Part shown: in pieces, positions 50,284 to 61,423 of the stretch | Layout: the number at the start of each line of letters is the position of its first letter | How positions within the stretch are numbered: position 1 is the stretch's first letter | NCBI GenBank assembly: GCA_020746105.1 | Contig: CM036619.1 | Location: 12,252,238-12,316,237, forward strand | Length of the DNA stretch: 64,000 bases | Source of the DNA: Trogon surrucura | Lineage: Eukaryota; Chordata; Aves; Trogoniformes; Trogonidae | Direction: 5' to 3' | Program-made: the position numbers and the translations under genes | Notes under the pieces: generated by a model | What the model saw: only the letters and a program-made list of their open reading frames with translations | Told to the model about the DNA's origin: nothing | Databases searched by the model: none

Positions 50284-50365
50284 ATGTCAAAAATTGTTTC
50301 ACTGGCAATGGGTATGTCAAAAGTTTCACTGTAATGGGTATGTCAAAAGTTTCACTGTAATGGGT
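50284..50365 (+). repeat. Short tandem repeat, 26-bp unit
   Basis: Two identical 26-bp units (50314-50339, 50340-50365; ATGTCAAAAGTTTCACTG then TAATGGGT) follow a related 30-bp unit at 50284-50313. Confidence 0.9.
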
Positions 50366-53300
50366 ATCACAGTGCCAGTCACTGGCAGAGTCCTGAATCA
50401 ACTAAATCACACAAATCCCATAGGATTCATAGTCTTCCTGTTACTTAGTGCTGCAGTATGATTTGGAAGGACAGTCCTGTCTCTAACAGGCAGCGGAGGT
50501 CACTGATGACACTGTCAGTGCCTGTCACAGAGGCTGGACTTGGTCATCGCATTAGTTCTGCTGCCATAGCTGTGCCACCAAGAGGGATGGGAGCTGGCTG
50601 GAATCACATTCCCTGGTTCACCTTGCTACTCCTTCAAAACCCACACTGCTGGTGGAGCTACCACTACAGAACGTGTTCTGTTGGTTTAGTTTGCTTTGTG
50701 AAAAGAAACGACTGGGGTATATTGGCTGAACCTTCTCCAACAGGACCCATGGCCAACACAGCTATTCTGGCAGAGCCTGGGTGAAAAAGATGTTATCTTT
50801 CAGTCCCTTTCATTATTCTGAGAGCCAGGAAGACAGTCCAAGTCACCAGACCATCATACTATAAGTTTTAAGCGAAGAAACTGGAATTCTTTTAAATAGG
50901 TTGTGAGTCATACATAGCCCATGAACTTTCCTGTACAACAGTTTTAAGTAAGATTCTTCCCTGTTCTGCAGAGGCTCCTGAGATCACTCACAAGCTGCAC
51001 ACTTGGAATTAATACGACCTACATCACTGAAGGGAATTATTTCTCTGCAGGATTAAAATCTACACACTTGGCCATGAAGATAACAGACCTCAGTACTAAG
51101 AAATCTGCTCTAAATTACTGACAATGTGAACAACACCCCCTCCTATCCCCTGCCCAATTAACTTACTAAAGGGAATTATTATCAAAAATATAAAACAAAT
51201 ATAAGAGTAGTTCCTGTATATTCTGTAGAGACAAAACCTCTCTGGCACGAGGAATACAGTGCACTCAGCTTCGCTAAAGGAAGACTGAACACTTGACAAA
51301 TGTGAAGTCACACAGGCATGAATGACCAATGTATTCAGACTTCAAACTCTGTGCAAGATACACATTTACATCAGTTGTACGTAGTTTATTCAGATAAAAC
51401 ACAAAGAACATGTTTAATTTCACTCCTTGTGTTCAAACTGTAGTTAACTTTGATCTAATTGCTCAAATCAGTTTCCAAGCAAGACAAACAGAAAACAAAG
51501 ATGTCAATAGCCACTGACAGGGTGATAGAAATGACTCACCTAGAACAACATTGGAAAGCTGTAGCAGAAGTAGGGATAAAACTCAAGTGCCAATGCAGCT
51601 TGTAATATCTTTTTCTCCAGCTCAACATCACTTCCTTCCTAGCACTCTTTCAATCAGTCTCTTTCTCATATGTTCATATGACTTCATGACTTCTCAAGTC
51701 CCTGTCCTTTACCTTTCTGTCTGCCTCTTCCCACTCTCAGTCCTTCCTTAACATAGAGATTAATTTTTTTCTTGAACATGTCTCTTGCTTTTTATCCATC
51801 TCACTCAGGCTTAGTTTTTATCCTCCCTCACAGTGCTCAGGCTTAGCAAGACAGATACAATTGAAGTAAGATATACTGATGCCTGGCAAAGCCATATACT
51901 ACAAGAGGAAGTACTAAGCAATCTTTGCCAGAGATGGCACTACCACATTCAACACTTTGTTCTCACTTGCCAAAGAAATTAAATAGCCCAGGTTCTCTTT
52001 CCCTGCAGGAGAAGAAATGAGAGCCAGGAATAATCTAACATTATAAAGTTAGTTATATCTTCCTTGCTCTCTAGATTGATCTACAACAGATCATGATTCA
52101 TTCTATTTATAAAAGGCTGGGGACTTCAGAAATTTTACCACAGCTTTTACAGTTCTCAATAAGCCAAATGTTTGAAAAGCTAAGATAGTGATGAGAGTGC
52201 ACCACCAACACTCCTGCTAATCTAGAGAGCAGAGTGCGAGTGAAAGAGCAGCCACAATATGCTGGCACTGTGGCCACTTGAGAGCTGTCCCAGAGCAGGG
52301 GACACTTGAATTGGCTAAGTTGGCCCAGGGCCTAGCTCAAGAGTACAAAGACATCTGCGAGAAATACACCAGCTCCATCAATCTTTTTATGTTACACTAA
52401 AAATAAGAGTGCTGCCCAGACTTTGCATGGAAAGGACATGAGTATTAGTTAATTAATTTTAAAAATACATGTTAAAAATGAAAAAAGCAGCAGTGGGAGC
52501 CCAGTCATTACACAGGTACCAGAAAATCCAGTGGTACAAGGAGTTTCCACAGACAAAGGATTTCCCACAGCCTATTGTTGGAAACACTGTGATCCGATTG
52601 CTCATTTCTTGCTCAACAGGCTGCTGATTCACAAGAAGAGGATGCTGCTATATTTCACCTTCTGCATTCCACCTACTGCAGCCTAAATCAACAAAAAAAC
52701 CCTGGCTTTTTAAAACATGTGACTATATCTCATGCTAGTTTCTAGTAATTTACATTACATACTTTTGTTGTACAATATCAGCTTTCTATCAATGTCATTT
52801 AAAGGTACACATAATAAAATAATAAATTAGGAATATTAACTGCTGGCTGTCTCCTTATCTTGATAACTTCCAGCTGGACATTTCACTACTGCTTAGAAGG
52901 TGAAACACAGGATGTAACATATTTTCAGATTCCCTACTGTATTAAGAAACTACAAGCCAGAAAAAAAGACAATATGCAAACTCACAAAATAATCACATAA
53001 AATGTGTTTTGCAGTTTGAGACAAATACTGTTAACATGTAACTGTGAAAAACAGTCTGCTTGTGAAAATGAATGACCTGCTGCAGCTCCCCAGAGAAAGC
53101 CCTCAGGTAAGGAATTCACGTGGAAGCAGGGAGCAAGCCAGGGGAGGCTATTTTAAACCCAAGCCTTTCTACAGCTACCTCCAGGTGCAGTCCTAAATTC
53201 AGCAACAGTATCTGTTTCCCAGAAGCAGATTTTAAGCTGTCTCTGACAGGTAACTGGAGACATGCCCTGCAGTTCTAGAGGTATGGCATGTAGCTATCCT

Positions 53301-54840
53301 CCGAAACAAAGCACTAGCTGTAATTTTTCAGAGAACAGACTGTAGCTCTGTTCTATTGCAGAAGCTTATATACATTTCTTTCTCTTATTCAGAAAGGCTT
53401 GTTCAGAACGCTGGCAGTGGAAAGTACAGAAAATTCCCTAGAGCGAGGTAGGAAGCAGAGAGAGAAATGTGGCTAGCAGCTAATAGATCAGCCATTACTG
53501 ACTTCATAATCCATGTAGACTCTTAAACGTGTTAAAAGTCTAGAAGGTGCATTTTTAAAACCTTAGGAATGAAAGACCAGGGAAGAAGCTTGTTTTAGCA
53601 AAGCAAGGAGTTGTCTCTGAGACAACATAAATTAACTACATTTGGAAAAAAAAAAAAAGAAGAAAAAATTAAAACTAACCCTTCCAGGTTTGAAGGGGTT
53701 TTTTTGTACACAAGCATAGATATGTATGCAACAAATGCTGCTGAATCCAATCCTAAAAATCATGAATGTATTATTGCCCTACCTAAACCCACAAAATATC
53801 TTCACTTCAGGCAAGCAGTTAAACCTGAGCTTGACTTAAAAGATCACGGGTGAATGCACCTGAAGTAAGTAGGATTTGAGTGCTTTGTTGGTGAAGGCAC
53901 GGGCTTACTCTTTATACTCCTAAGGATGAAGAACGTGTTTTGCTGATACACAGGAATAATGAAGGAAGTTACATTGTTGAAAATGATGTGAAATTCCTAT
54001 TTGAACAATAACACATGAATTAGTTAATAGCTTACAATCGAAACACAAGCCCACTATGCTTCACTCAAGCCTGGATACATATCACTAACGATGTGAGGAC
54101 TATGTTATGTTTTACTAGGAAAACTTTAAAAATTATGAATATGCCAAATAAAAGGAAAAAGTTACAATCCATCCAGTTTCTGACAAATATAAATTAGAAG
54201 GCCTGCAATTATGGTGACATCTGAGTTGAAATGTATATTTAAAGACTGCATGGGGAACAGTGACTGTATTTAACGCTGTCCAACAGTTGCTGATGTGGAC
54301 ATGGTTTTCAACTTCTTTTAAACATGTAGTATTTAATTATTTGTGTTAGGATTTTTCACTTAAGCATCTGACTCAGGATCATTTTAAAAATTAAAGGAAA
54401 ACCTTTCTACAAAGTAAAAACCATGTAGGCATTTCTCAGAATAGAACGAGGGGAAAACACACTGCTTTGCTCTCCTCTTCTTGTTTTAAAAATAGCAAAA
54501 ACCAACAGCAAGATAATAGCAAGACAGGTTTAACTGAAAAGCTCTACCACTTTCATGCTTTGAAACAGATTTCACATCTTGAAGGGAAACCAGGGATATG
54601 CTTGTGCCTTTTCTAGAGAAATCCATGCAAAACTGACACTAAAAGTCTACTTGCAGGCACTAAAATAGGTTACTTGGAAAGCTGAGTTGTCCAAGCATGA
54701 TGCGGCCCAAAACCGAAGAGATTTAATACAGACTGCACCAAAATTGATTCTTTCAACGTCTAGACCTGCCGTGGAGCCTACACTTCCAACACTTTGCTTG
54801 CTAATGGCCAGCCTGCGATGAGCAGGATGCAGAAACGTAC
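50366..54840. other. Intronic DNA, no gene recognised
   Basis: AT-rich sequence with small open frames of no recognised family. An A-rich run lies at 53647-53667. No repeat family is identified. Confidence 0.4.
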
Positions 54841-54979
54841 GGGGCTCTCGTGAGAGAGCGGCCAGGAGCAGTCAGATGGAACGGAGAAGCGGCAGCTCGC
54901 TGCAGTGGGGGAAACGAGGTCCCAGAGCCGAGCGGGTTGCGCCGAGCCCAGGAGCCGGCGAGACAGGCTCGGAGCAAGC

Positions 54980-54997
54980 GGGCGGGCGGGGGGGGGG
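54980..54997 (+). other. G-quadruplex-prone run
   Basis: GGGCGGGCGGGGGGGGGG has four or more G-triplets with one-base loops, the classic pattern for an intramolecular G-quadruplex on the plus strand. Confidence 0.6.
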
Positions 54998-55025
54998 TCC
55001 GCTCCCGCCGTAGCCCCGGCTCCCG

Positions 55026-55041
55026 GCGCCCCCTGGCGGCC
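55026..55041 (-). promoter_or_regulatory. Strong CTCF-type binding motif
   Basis: The plus strand reads GCGCCCCCTGGCGGCC. On the minus strand GGCCGCCAGGGGGCGC matches the CTCF core (CCACCAGGGGGCGC type) with one variable position. CTCF anchors chromatin loops in vertebrates. Occupancy is not shown by sequence alone. Confidence 0.65.
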
Positions 55042-55280
55042 CCGGCCGCTCCCCCGGGGCGCGGCGGGGCCGGCCGGGTTTTTTTTTTGTGCCGCGGGCC
55101 AAAGGCGAAAGGAGGAGGCGCTCCGCCAGCCGCCGGTTCCGCCGCCGCGCTGTTGCGAGGAGGCTGCGGCAGCCGTGCGGGTCGGGCGCGCTGCCCCCGC
55201 CTCAGGGCCCCGGCACCCGTGGCGCAGCTGCCGCCGGCCGGGCGAGAAACCCCCGGAACGCGCTGAAATGCGGCCGCTCT

Positions 55281-55768
55281 TGCAGCATTGAACGGGCAGG
55301 TACAGAACGGGAGCGTAAGTCATCGAAGGGAACGGTTAGCAAGCTCACCCTGTATTAAGCACCTGCAAATTCAGGTGGCAGGAAGGCACTGGAAACCAGG
55401 CTTCATCTGTTCCGTGCTGCCACAACCACTTATTTTAAAACGAGCTGCCTCGTTCCTGAAGCACGTATCTGTCACCTGAGACTACGGTGTCCTAACTACA
55501 GAGTCGTCAGTCACTCCCGGAGCCCTGTCTATCCATCCCATATTCCAACTGGTGCAAGAGTTTGGTGGGAAGGCATTAGAAACTGCCCCACACTGCATGT
55601 AAGCTGGCAAGAAAAATCAGTAGTTGTACTGGCAGCTTTAGTATTTTAGACGTGTCAAAGATCCATCTTTCCATTTATGTCCTGTTTTAATGTAACATTT
55701 GTATGTATTAAAAGGCAGTATTTAAGCAAGGATGTATTTTTGTAACTTTAACAGAAGTGACAATTTAC
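55281..55768. other. Intron between CpG island and NSMCE2 exon
   Basis: This is the start of the 34-kb intron in transcription order. No repeat is recognised. Plus-strand donor-like sites near 55300 and 55311 are noted under the CpG island. Confidence 0.4.
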
Positions 55769-55875
55769 CTGATTCACCGTTTCTTCAATTGCTTTCATAT
55801 AATGATTAAGTTCTCTGTCCATTGCGGCATATTCTAACATGACATTTTCCATACTGTTAACATCCTCTGCATCAT
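55769..55875 (-). CDS. NSMCE2: NSMCE2 internal coding exon (SMC5-binding helical region)
   Basis: NSMCE2 is the SUMO E3 ligase subunit of the nuclear SMC5/6 complex. Read on the minus strand, this 107-bp exon follows a T-rich tract ending in TTTTGCAG and is followed by the donor GTAAAT. It begins in phase with two bases of a split codon (AT) and then encodes 35 residues, including MENVMLEYAAMDRELNHY and ending ETVNQ. This corresponds to about residues 53-88 of the human protein (MDKAMVEFATLDRQLNHY region), part of the N-terminal helices that pack on the SMC5 coiled coil in the family. It ends on a codon boundary and joins in frame to the exon at 21328-21481. There is no frameshift or stop. 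The start codon lies in an upstream exon I could not find between 55876 and 64000. Identification rests on remembered family sequence plus matching splice phase. Confidence 0.93.
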
Positions 55876-55953
55876 CTGCAAAACAAAACATTTTGTATTA
55901 TTTTCAGGCAGCATTTTTTATTTTTTTTACAGATAGGCAGATGTACTACTACT

Positions 55954-56028
55954 GAGAATTTCTAAAGGCATTGCACTGCTGAGAATTTCTAAAGGCATTG
56001 CACTGCTGAGAATTTCTAAAGGCATTGC
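55954..56028 (+). repeat. 27-bp minisatellite, about 2.8 units
   Basis: Units starting GAGAATTTCTAAAGGCATTG lie at 55954, 55981 and 56008. The first two have the full 27 bp and the last 21 bp. The copies are identical, so the expansion is recent. It lies about 80 bp upstream, in transcription order, of the NSMCE2 exon at 55769-55875. Confidence 0.95.
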
Positions 56029-59000
56029 AGGTGTTTTCAAGCTCCTCAAACATACACTTTTTCCCCATTTTGCAACTGTAAACCTTGACATTTCTTGGGT
56101 AACTTGAACAAACAGCTTACTCAGAAAGACACTTCCCTGGTTTCATGTGAACAAGAGAGAGTGTGTGTAATTTCATCTACCAACACCTAGTCATTAGGCA
56201 ATCAGGATATTTTCTGCAAAAGTTATATTTCATGACTCATCATATTGCCTCACAAACAGGCAGAAGAAACTTAAATGCCCTTTCAGTACAGTATAGTTCA
56301 CAGCTATAATTAGACCCCTTATCCCCAATAAACACAACTACTGCAAAATAAAAACAGCGCCAGCATTTTATAGCACAGGACATAATGGAAGGCTGAATAG
56401 CATTGGTGAATCAAGCAGTAAAATTTTAATTGCCAGTGAAAATCAATGAATACAGGACATGTGCTCAGTAATTCACGGCCACTTTTATTCTCTTGCACAT
56501 CCTTCCTAATTTCGCTCCTTTCATCTCTACCTACACCTCCATTTTCCCATTCTAATGTTGCTCTGCATCTGCCTACCTGGGTAAGGACTCTTCATAGATG
56601 CTACAGGACTGAAGAGCCACGGCTTCAGCTCATGACACAGGTGCATGTACCACACCAAATCCCATCGACTGTGGGAGGACAGCCAGCCAGACCCGCTAAC
56701 CCATTTAGGAAATTCAGAAATTACGAAATACAAGTTTCCACTTCTGTTTGTTCCTACCCTGCAGTCTCCAGGTATAGAGAAAAATCTGGAAGCCGTGAAA
56801 GAGCTCCAGTCTGCTGTGCAGCATTTAGGGTTGTCATTTTACAGAGTATTCTTCCTTAAGAGTAGTTTAAGTAGCCAATCTGTAGTGCTATTTTTAGGAA
56901 GAAAATTGTGGTATAGCTTTTTTAATTACTTCTTCATGAAGAAAGAAAAACGTCTTCTGATCTGGCAAGCCAGTGCACTTCCTAATTTGCTAACTCTATT
57001 AGTATGTTAGAACACAAAAATCTGTCTCTACAGGAAGCTAACAGAAAGCATTGTATGTGGCCCTCTGAGCCTGAGAGCAAAACCTGAAACTGTTGCTGAA
57101 ACGCATCGCTCAGGGATAGAAGCTTCATACCATATGAAACAGTGACGGATCCAGGAGACAGAAGGAAAAGGGTTAAGATATATTTACACAAAAAAAAGTT
57201 ACATAATAAGCCGTACTATGTTGTGAACATGGCAATTACAGTCATGATGTTTCCCTTAATTATATATAGGCTTGGTATGTATCCCATTTTTCATTAAGTA
57301 GATGAATGGATAATGCAGACAGAATCTTGGCATTCCTGCAACTTTCTTCTGAATAATCAGTATTTCCCTCTCCCCTTTCCTTTCCCTCCCACCCAATTTC
57401 CATATCCTATCTGGTAACTATGATCATGCTCTTTTTCCTTCCTGCTAGGAAGCGTATGAAGTGCCTCCTTCAAGGCTGACACAAATGGCACTTCATGAAT
57501 CACAGGAAAGGTCTGTGTAGCAAGTAACTGTCATTCTCCTCCCATGGCCAAAATGAATCATATCCACGACATAAAGAAACTACAGTGGCCTAAATCTTTT
57601 TTTTTTTTTTCCTAAGGCAAGAGAAGTGCACTGTTAAACACCGAGAGCTGTGTTAACGCTCTCTTTCTAAAAGTAAAAAAAAAAGCTTCAGGTAAAGAAT
57701 AATAATGTTGCAACTTGAGAGATGCATTAAAATAAAGCTCAGACAAAGAGGTGGAACACAGCTCAGGTAAGTGGGACATTATCTGTAACTAAATCCTGCC
57801 CCTCATTCTTCATGTACTGACCGTTCCATCCATCCAACAGCCTGGTTCAAAACAGGCCCAGTGATGTTCACTGCTGTTTCCCTGTCACTCTTCTTCCATG
57901 CACAAAACGTGTTACATACACTGGGAAATCACCAAATACATCACTAATGCATGATCTTGGCCTGCCCTTGAAGGCATTACAGACACAAAGATAGATGTGA
58001 AGGACTGTATACAGGCCAGTTGTTGCCCATCCCCTATTTCTGCTAGACGCTAGAGTCCATTGTGTATCTGCAGTTCAATCCATAGTCCAAAGTACTTAGA
58101 GCTAAGAGGAAATCTCCCATGTTGTTCCCAGCCACTCATCTCCCCATCTCCTAAACAAGATTTAAAAAGAAATCTTACATTAGAGGCTATGCTATTTGCC
58201 TTAAAAAACCTCTTGTTGTCCCACGTTACAGACTGCAATACCCCGCTGTCCACAGCTCCTCTGCTCCCACCATACTTTCCCCTCCCCGATGAGCTAAGAG
58301 CACTTCTGCCCGTCCCTGGTAGGAGCAGATGCAGAGCTGAGCTTGGATGCACATGATGAAAAGCTGTGGGTGACTAAGGATGTCAAGTTTTACAGCTCAC
58401 CAAGGCAGGGATCCCAGGACCTTCAATTTGTCCCTCAAAGCAGATTGCACCATAAATTAGGCAGAACACACCAGCTGACCTGATCTTACTGGGGGAACAA
58501 GAAACTAGAAAGGAAAGACTTACCTCTCCTCACCACCATCCCACAACTCACTCTCTCAAATCGCACCACCCCATTTCTTTAACAGCACTATAATATCAGT
58601 AAGAATCAAAATTTAGTAATTTTATCAGACTTTTGAAAGATTCAAAAAGCTTCATCCATTATGCACTCTGCAAGCCCCGCTGCAACTTTTATTTCACTTG
58701 TGAGGAAGGCAGTGGCGATTCCTGCTAAAAAGGTTCAAGGCGCTGTCTCTCTTCCAGCAGACTGTGACCACACTATCTGCTGAACACCCTCTAGACAGAC
58801 TCCAGCTACAAAGCCAGCTAACCCTCCAAAGTACTCAGACCTTGCACTCTGCAGGCCAACAAACCAGCTTAACACAAAAATCAAACGCTTTCCAAGTCCT
58901 GGATCAGCGCCCTTCTGTTATCTAATCAAAATTTATCCTTGTTTCTAATTCATATCTAAGGAATGCATTCCAAACCCTCTGCATATGCTTTTAGCTACTG

Positions 59001-61351
59001 CCACAAAATACCATCAAAGTTGCATACTGCAGTTAAGTGTCCTTGTTATCTAGGCTAAATATGTTGAGTTTAGTAAGCATTTCTCCAAAAGTCACCACCC
59101 AGAGATTACACATTTTGCAGTATTATGTCTTTTCCTCACAGCCCAGTTCAAGGCCATAATTTTCATTTTCAAAGGCCCATGAGCATCACGTTAAAATTAA
59201 CCGACTGAATATGCACACTTCATGATTATGGACTCTAGCTCACATGACTTTATGATTTATTTTTATAATGGAAACAGGGATATTACTCTGAAAAGTCTTC
59301 CTAAATATTAAAGAACAAAATTACATAAAGAGACTACCAAGAGTTCAACATCTCATTTCTAGGAAGAAATCAAACCGTTCATGCTTAGGTGCCATACTGC
59401 TGATTCAAAGCGTAATCAATCAGGGCTGGGTTACGCACCCTAAGCCCAGCGGTGTTAAAACAGAACTTGCAATAACAGGATAGAGTCAAGTGAGCGCTGG
59501 TTTAATATTTCCTGTATCAACACCTGTCTAAAGTGCGACCCATTTATCCAAAACTTGCATTTCCTTCTAACATCTGAGCTCCCTGTATACATCCACAAGT
59601 TAGCAAAATTTCCAAATGTTCACAAATATCTCTTTTTCCATGTAAAAGTTACAACATCGGTATCTGCTTATTACAGCTCTCCTGCAGTTAATACGCAGCA
59701 ATTCACATAAGCATTCGCTTCAAACGCAGGCTATCTCAAACACAAAATAGTCTGGAATATGATGAAATTACAGGAAGACCCTAAGCCTACAACTATAATG
59801 GTACTTAAAATGAATGCTTAAGCACAGATAACATTAACGCAAATATAGATATACTCTCCTATCTTTATAGTATTGGCTAACAAAAGTGAAACTTTCAATT
59901 TAAAGAAAACAGGACATTGTCAGTTCTATCTCTTGCACTAGGTATTAGGTTGCCTTGCATTTCAAGGCTACACGCTGCTTTTTCTATCAGGTTCTCCCAT
60001 CATTCAAGGCAGAAGAGGAATGTTACATCGTTGCCCACAAATTTTGACAGTAGACTTCAGACTTTTAAAACACGTTACACAAACATCTGTCACTTGAGCC
60101 AATAGCAACAGCAGTAGTAGGCAGTTGTCTTTATATGCACCAGCAGCAGATAAAACATACACTGTGCCAGCAGGTTTCAAGTTACTGCTGAAAGCAAAGG
60201 AACACAAGCTCGCCGACTCCTTGATTTAGTTCCATCTTCTGGAGGAGAATGTACATTCTCAAATCAGTGTACAGCTAAACATTTTTGTTGTTTTTAGCAA
60301 GTACTTAATTTTCAAAATCAGAAGTGCTAAGACACCCCCCTGCACCCCCAATTTTGGTCTAATCAAAACTGTTGGCAATTCAAGTTGAACCATACATCTT
60401 GAAAAACAGTCAACAAATCCACACTCTTTAAGAAGAGTTTCAGAAAACACTTTGTAGAAGACAGTAGCAAGATGCTCCTCTGCTGTCTAGATGCTCAGTA
60501 ACGACAGGATACAGGCCTATGTAGGAAATCACTGTTTTATTTCCTTCCTCTGTCTAAAGAGACTTGAACTCTGCCATGGTACTCCAGACTGAACAGACTA
60601 AAAGGAACTAAAGCAGAAGACTCATTACTTCTGTGGCACTGCGGGTGCATTTTCACCTTTTATCCTGCAGATACATGGACAGCTCCTCAGAAAACTCCCA
60701 CCAAAGGAGACGTCTTTTGAAATCTCATCTCCCTGACCCACAACGTATTTTATCTATTAGGCTGCAAAAGAGCAGAATGCTAGTACAGAAAACTCTAAAC
60801 TAAAAGAAATTAGAGGCAATACAAAGGAACAGCAAAAGACTGGAAAAAAACTAATCTCATCTCCTGAATGCAGGTGTCCTCACATTAAAACCAAAGAAAT
60901 GGTTTAAAGAAGAATTATCAAAAATCTCCACAGGGCAATTTGGATAGGGAACTAACCACCGCAATTCATAAGAGAAGAAAAATTATTGCTGATTAGAGGG
61001 CCAACAACCATACAAGGAATGACAGCTGGTGGAGTAAAGGGGAACTCAGGGCAGTAATTGCAAAATTTCCCTCCATGTAACAGTCAGAAGTTACTTGCTC
61101 CTGAAGCTAGTCCTAAAAAAACCTCCAGCTTCCCAGGAAATGCCTTAACTGGGCTGTAAAGTATTTCGAGATGGATTTCCTTCAGTGTCTCCTACTGAAA
61201 ACATTCTGCTTGCATGGAAAGCTCTCATATATATGAAGCTAGAGACTAAGCATGAGGGAGTGATTTTACAGACCAGTACCTTCATCCAGATACCAGCACT
61301 CCAGTGAAAAGTAGGTGTCTTACAAAAAGAAACTACATCACAATCGGTGCT
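56029..61351. other. NSMCE2: Upstream NSMCE2 intron, nothing recognised
   Basis: Inferred intron upstream of the exon at 55769. I looked on the minus strand for the preceding NSMCE2 exon and did not recognise it. Poly-T runs lie near 57598 and 55915. No repeat family is identified. Confidence 0.4.
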
Positions 61352-61423
61352 TGAGCATGGAGGTTGGACAAAATGACCTCCAGAGGTCTCTTCCAATTTC
61401 AAACATTCTGCAATTCTATGATA
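61352..61423 (+). mobile_element. CR1 3'-end remnant
   Basis: GGAGGTTGGACAAAATGACC, CCAGAGGTCTCTTCCAATTT and ATTCTGCAATTCTATGAT follow the CR1 3'-terminal consensus (GGTTGGACTAGATGACC and so on). Only about 70 bp remain. Confidence 0.75.

Larger units (their letters stand above)
54841..55280. promoter_or_regulatory. Intragenic CpG island
   Basis: A hand count gives about 60 CpG dinucleotides in 440 bp, with very high GC, in an otherwise AT-rich and CpG-poor window. It contains GGGCGGGCGGGG (Sp1-type boxes, 54980-54991) and a strong CTCF-type motif at 55026-55041. No TATA box is evident. It lies about 490 bp downstream of the NSMCE2 exon at 55769 in transcription order, so it is inside the intron and is not the main promoter. 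It may be an alternative NSMCE2 promoter, a promoter of an antisense RNA (plus-strand donor-like CAG|GTACAG near 55300 and AGC|GTAAGT near 55311), or an orphan island. Open frames here are explained by composition. Confidence 0.8.
21482..55768 (-). other. NSMCE2: NSMCE2 intron of about 34.3 kb
   Basis: This is the interval between the two supported NSMCE2 exons. The ends are GT (GTAAAT just below 55769) and AG (CTTTACAG just above 21481). It is mostly AT-rich and holds CR1 fragments, a MIR-like fossil, a tRNA-Ile/CR1 composite, and a CpG island close to its 5' end. I recognise no further coding exon inside it. An alternative or species-specific exon cannot be excluded by eye. Confidence 0.85.

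Noticed and set aside
54778-55323. Long overlapping open frames on both strands (up to 181 codons)
   Set aside because: They lie in the CpG island, where high GC removes stop codons. The products are low-complexity Arg/Ala/Gly/Pro with no domain.
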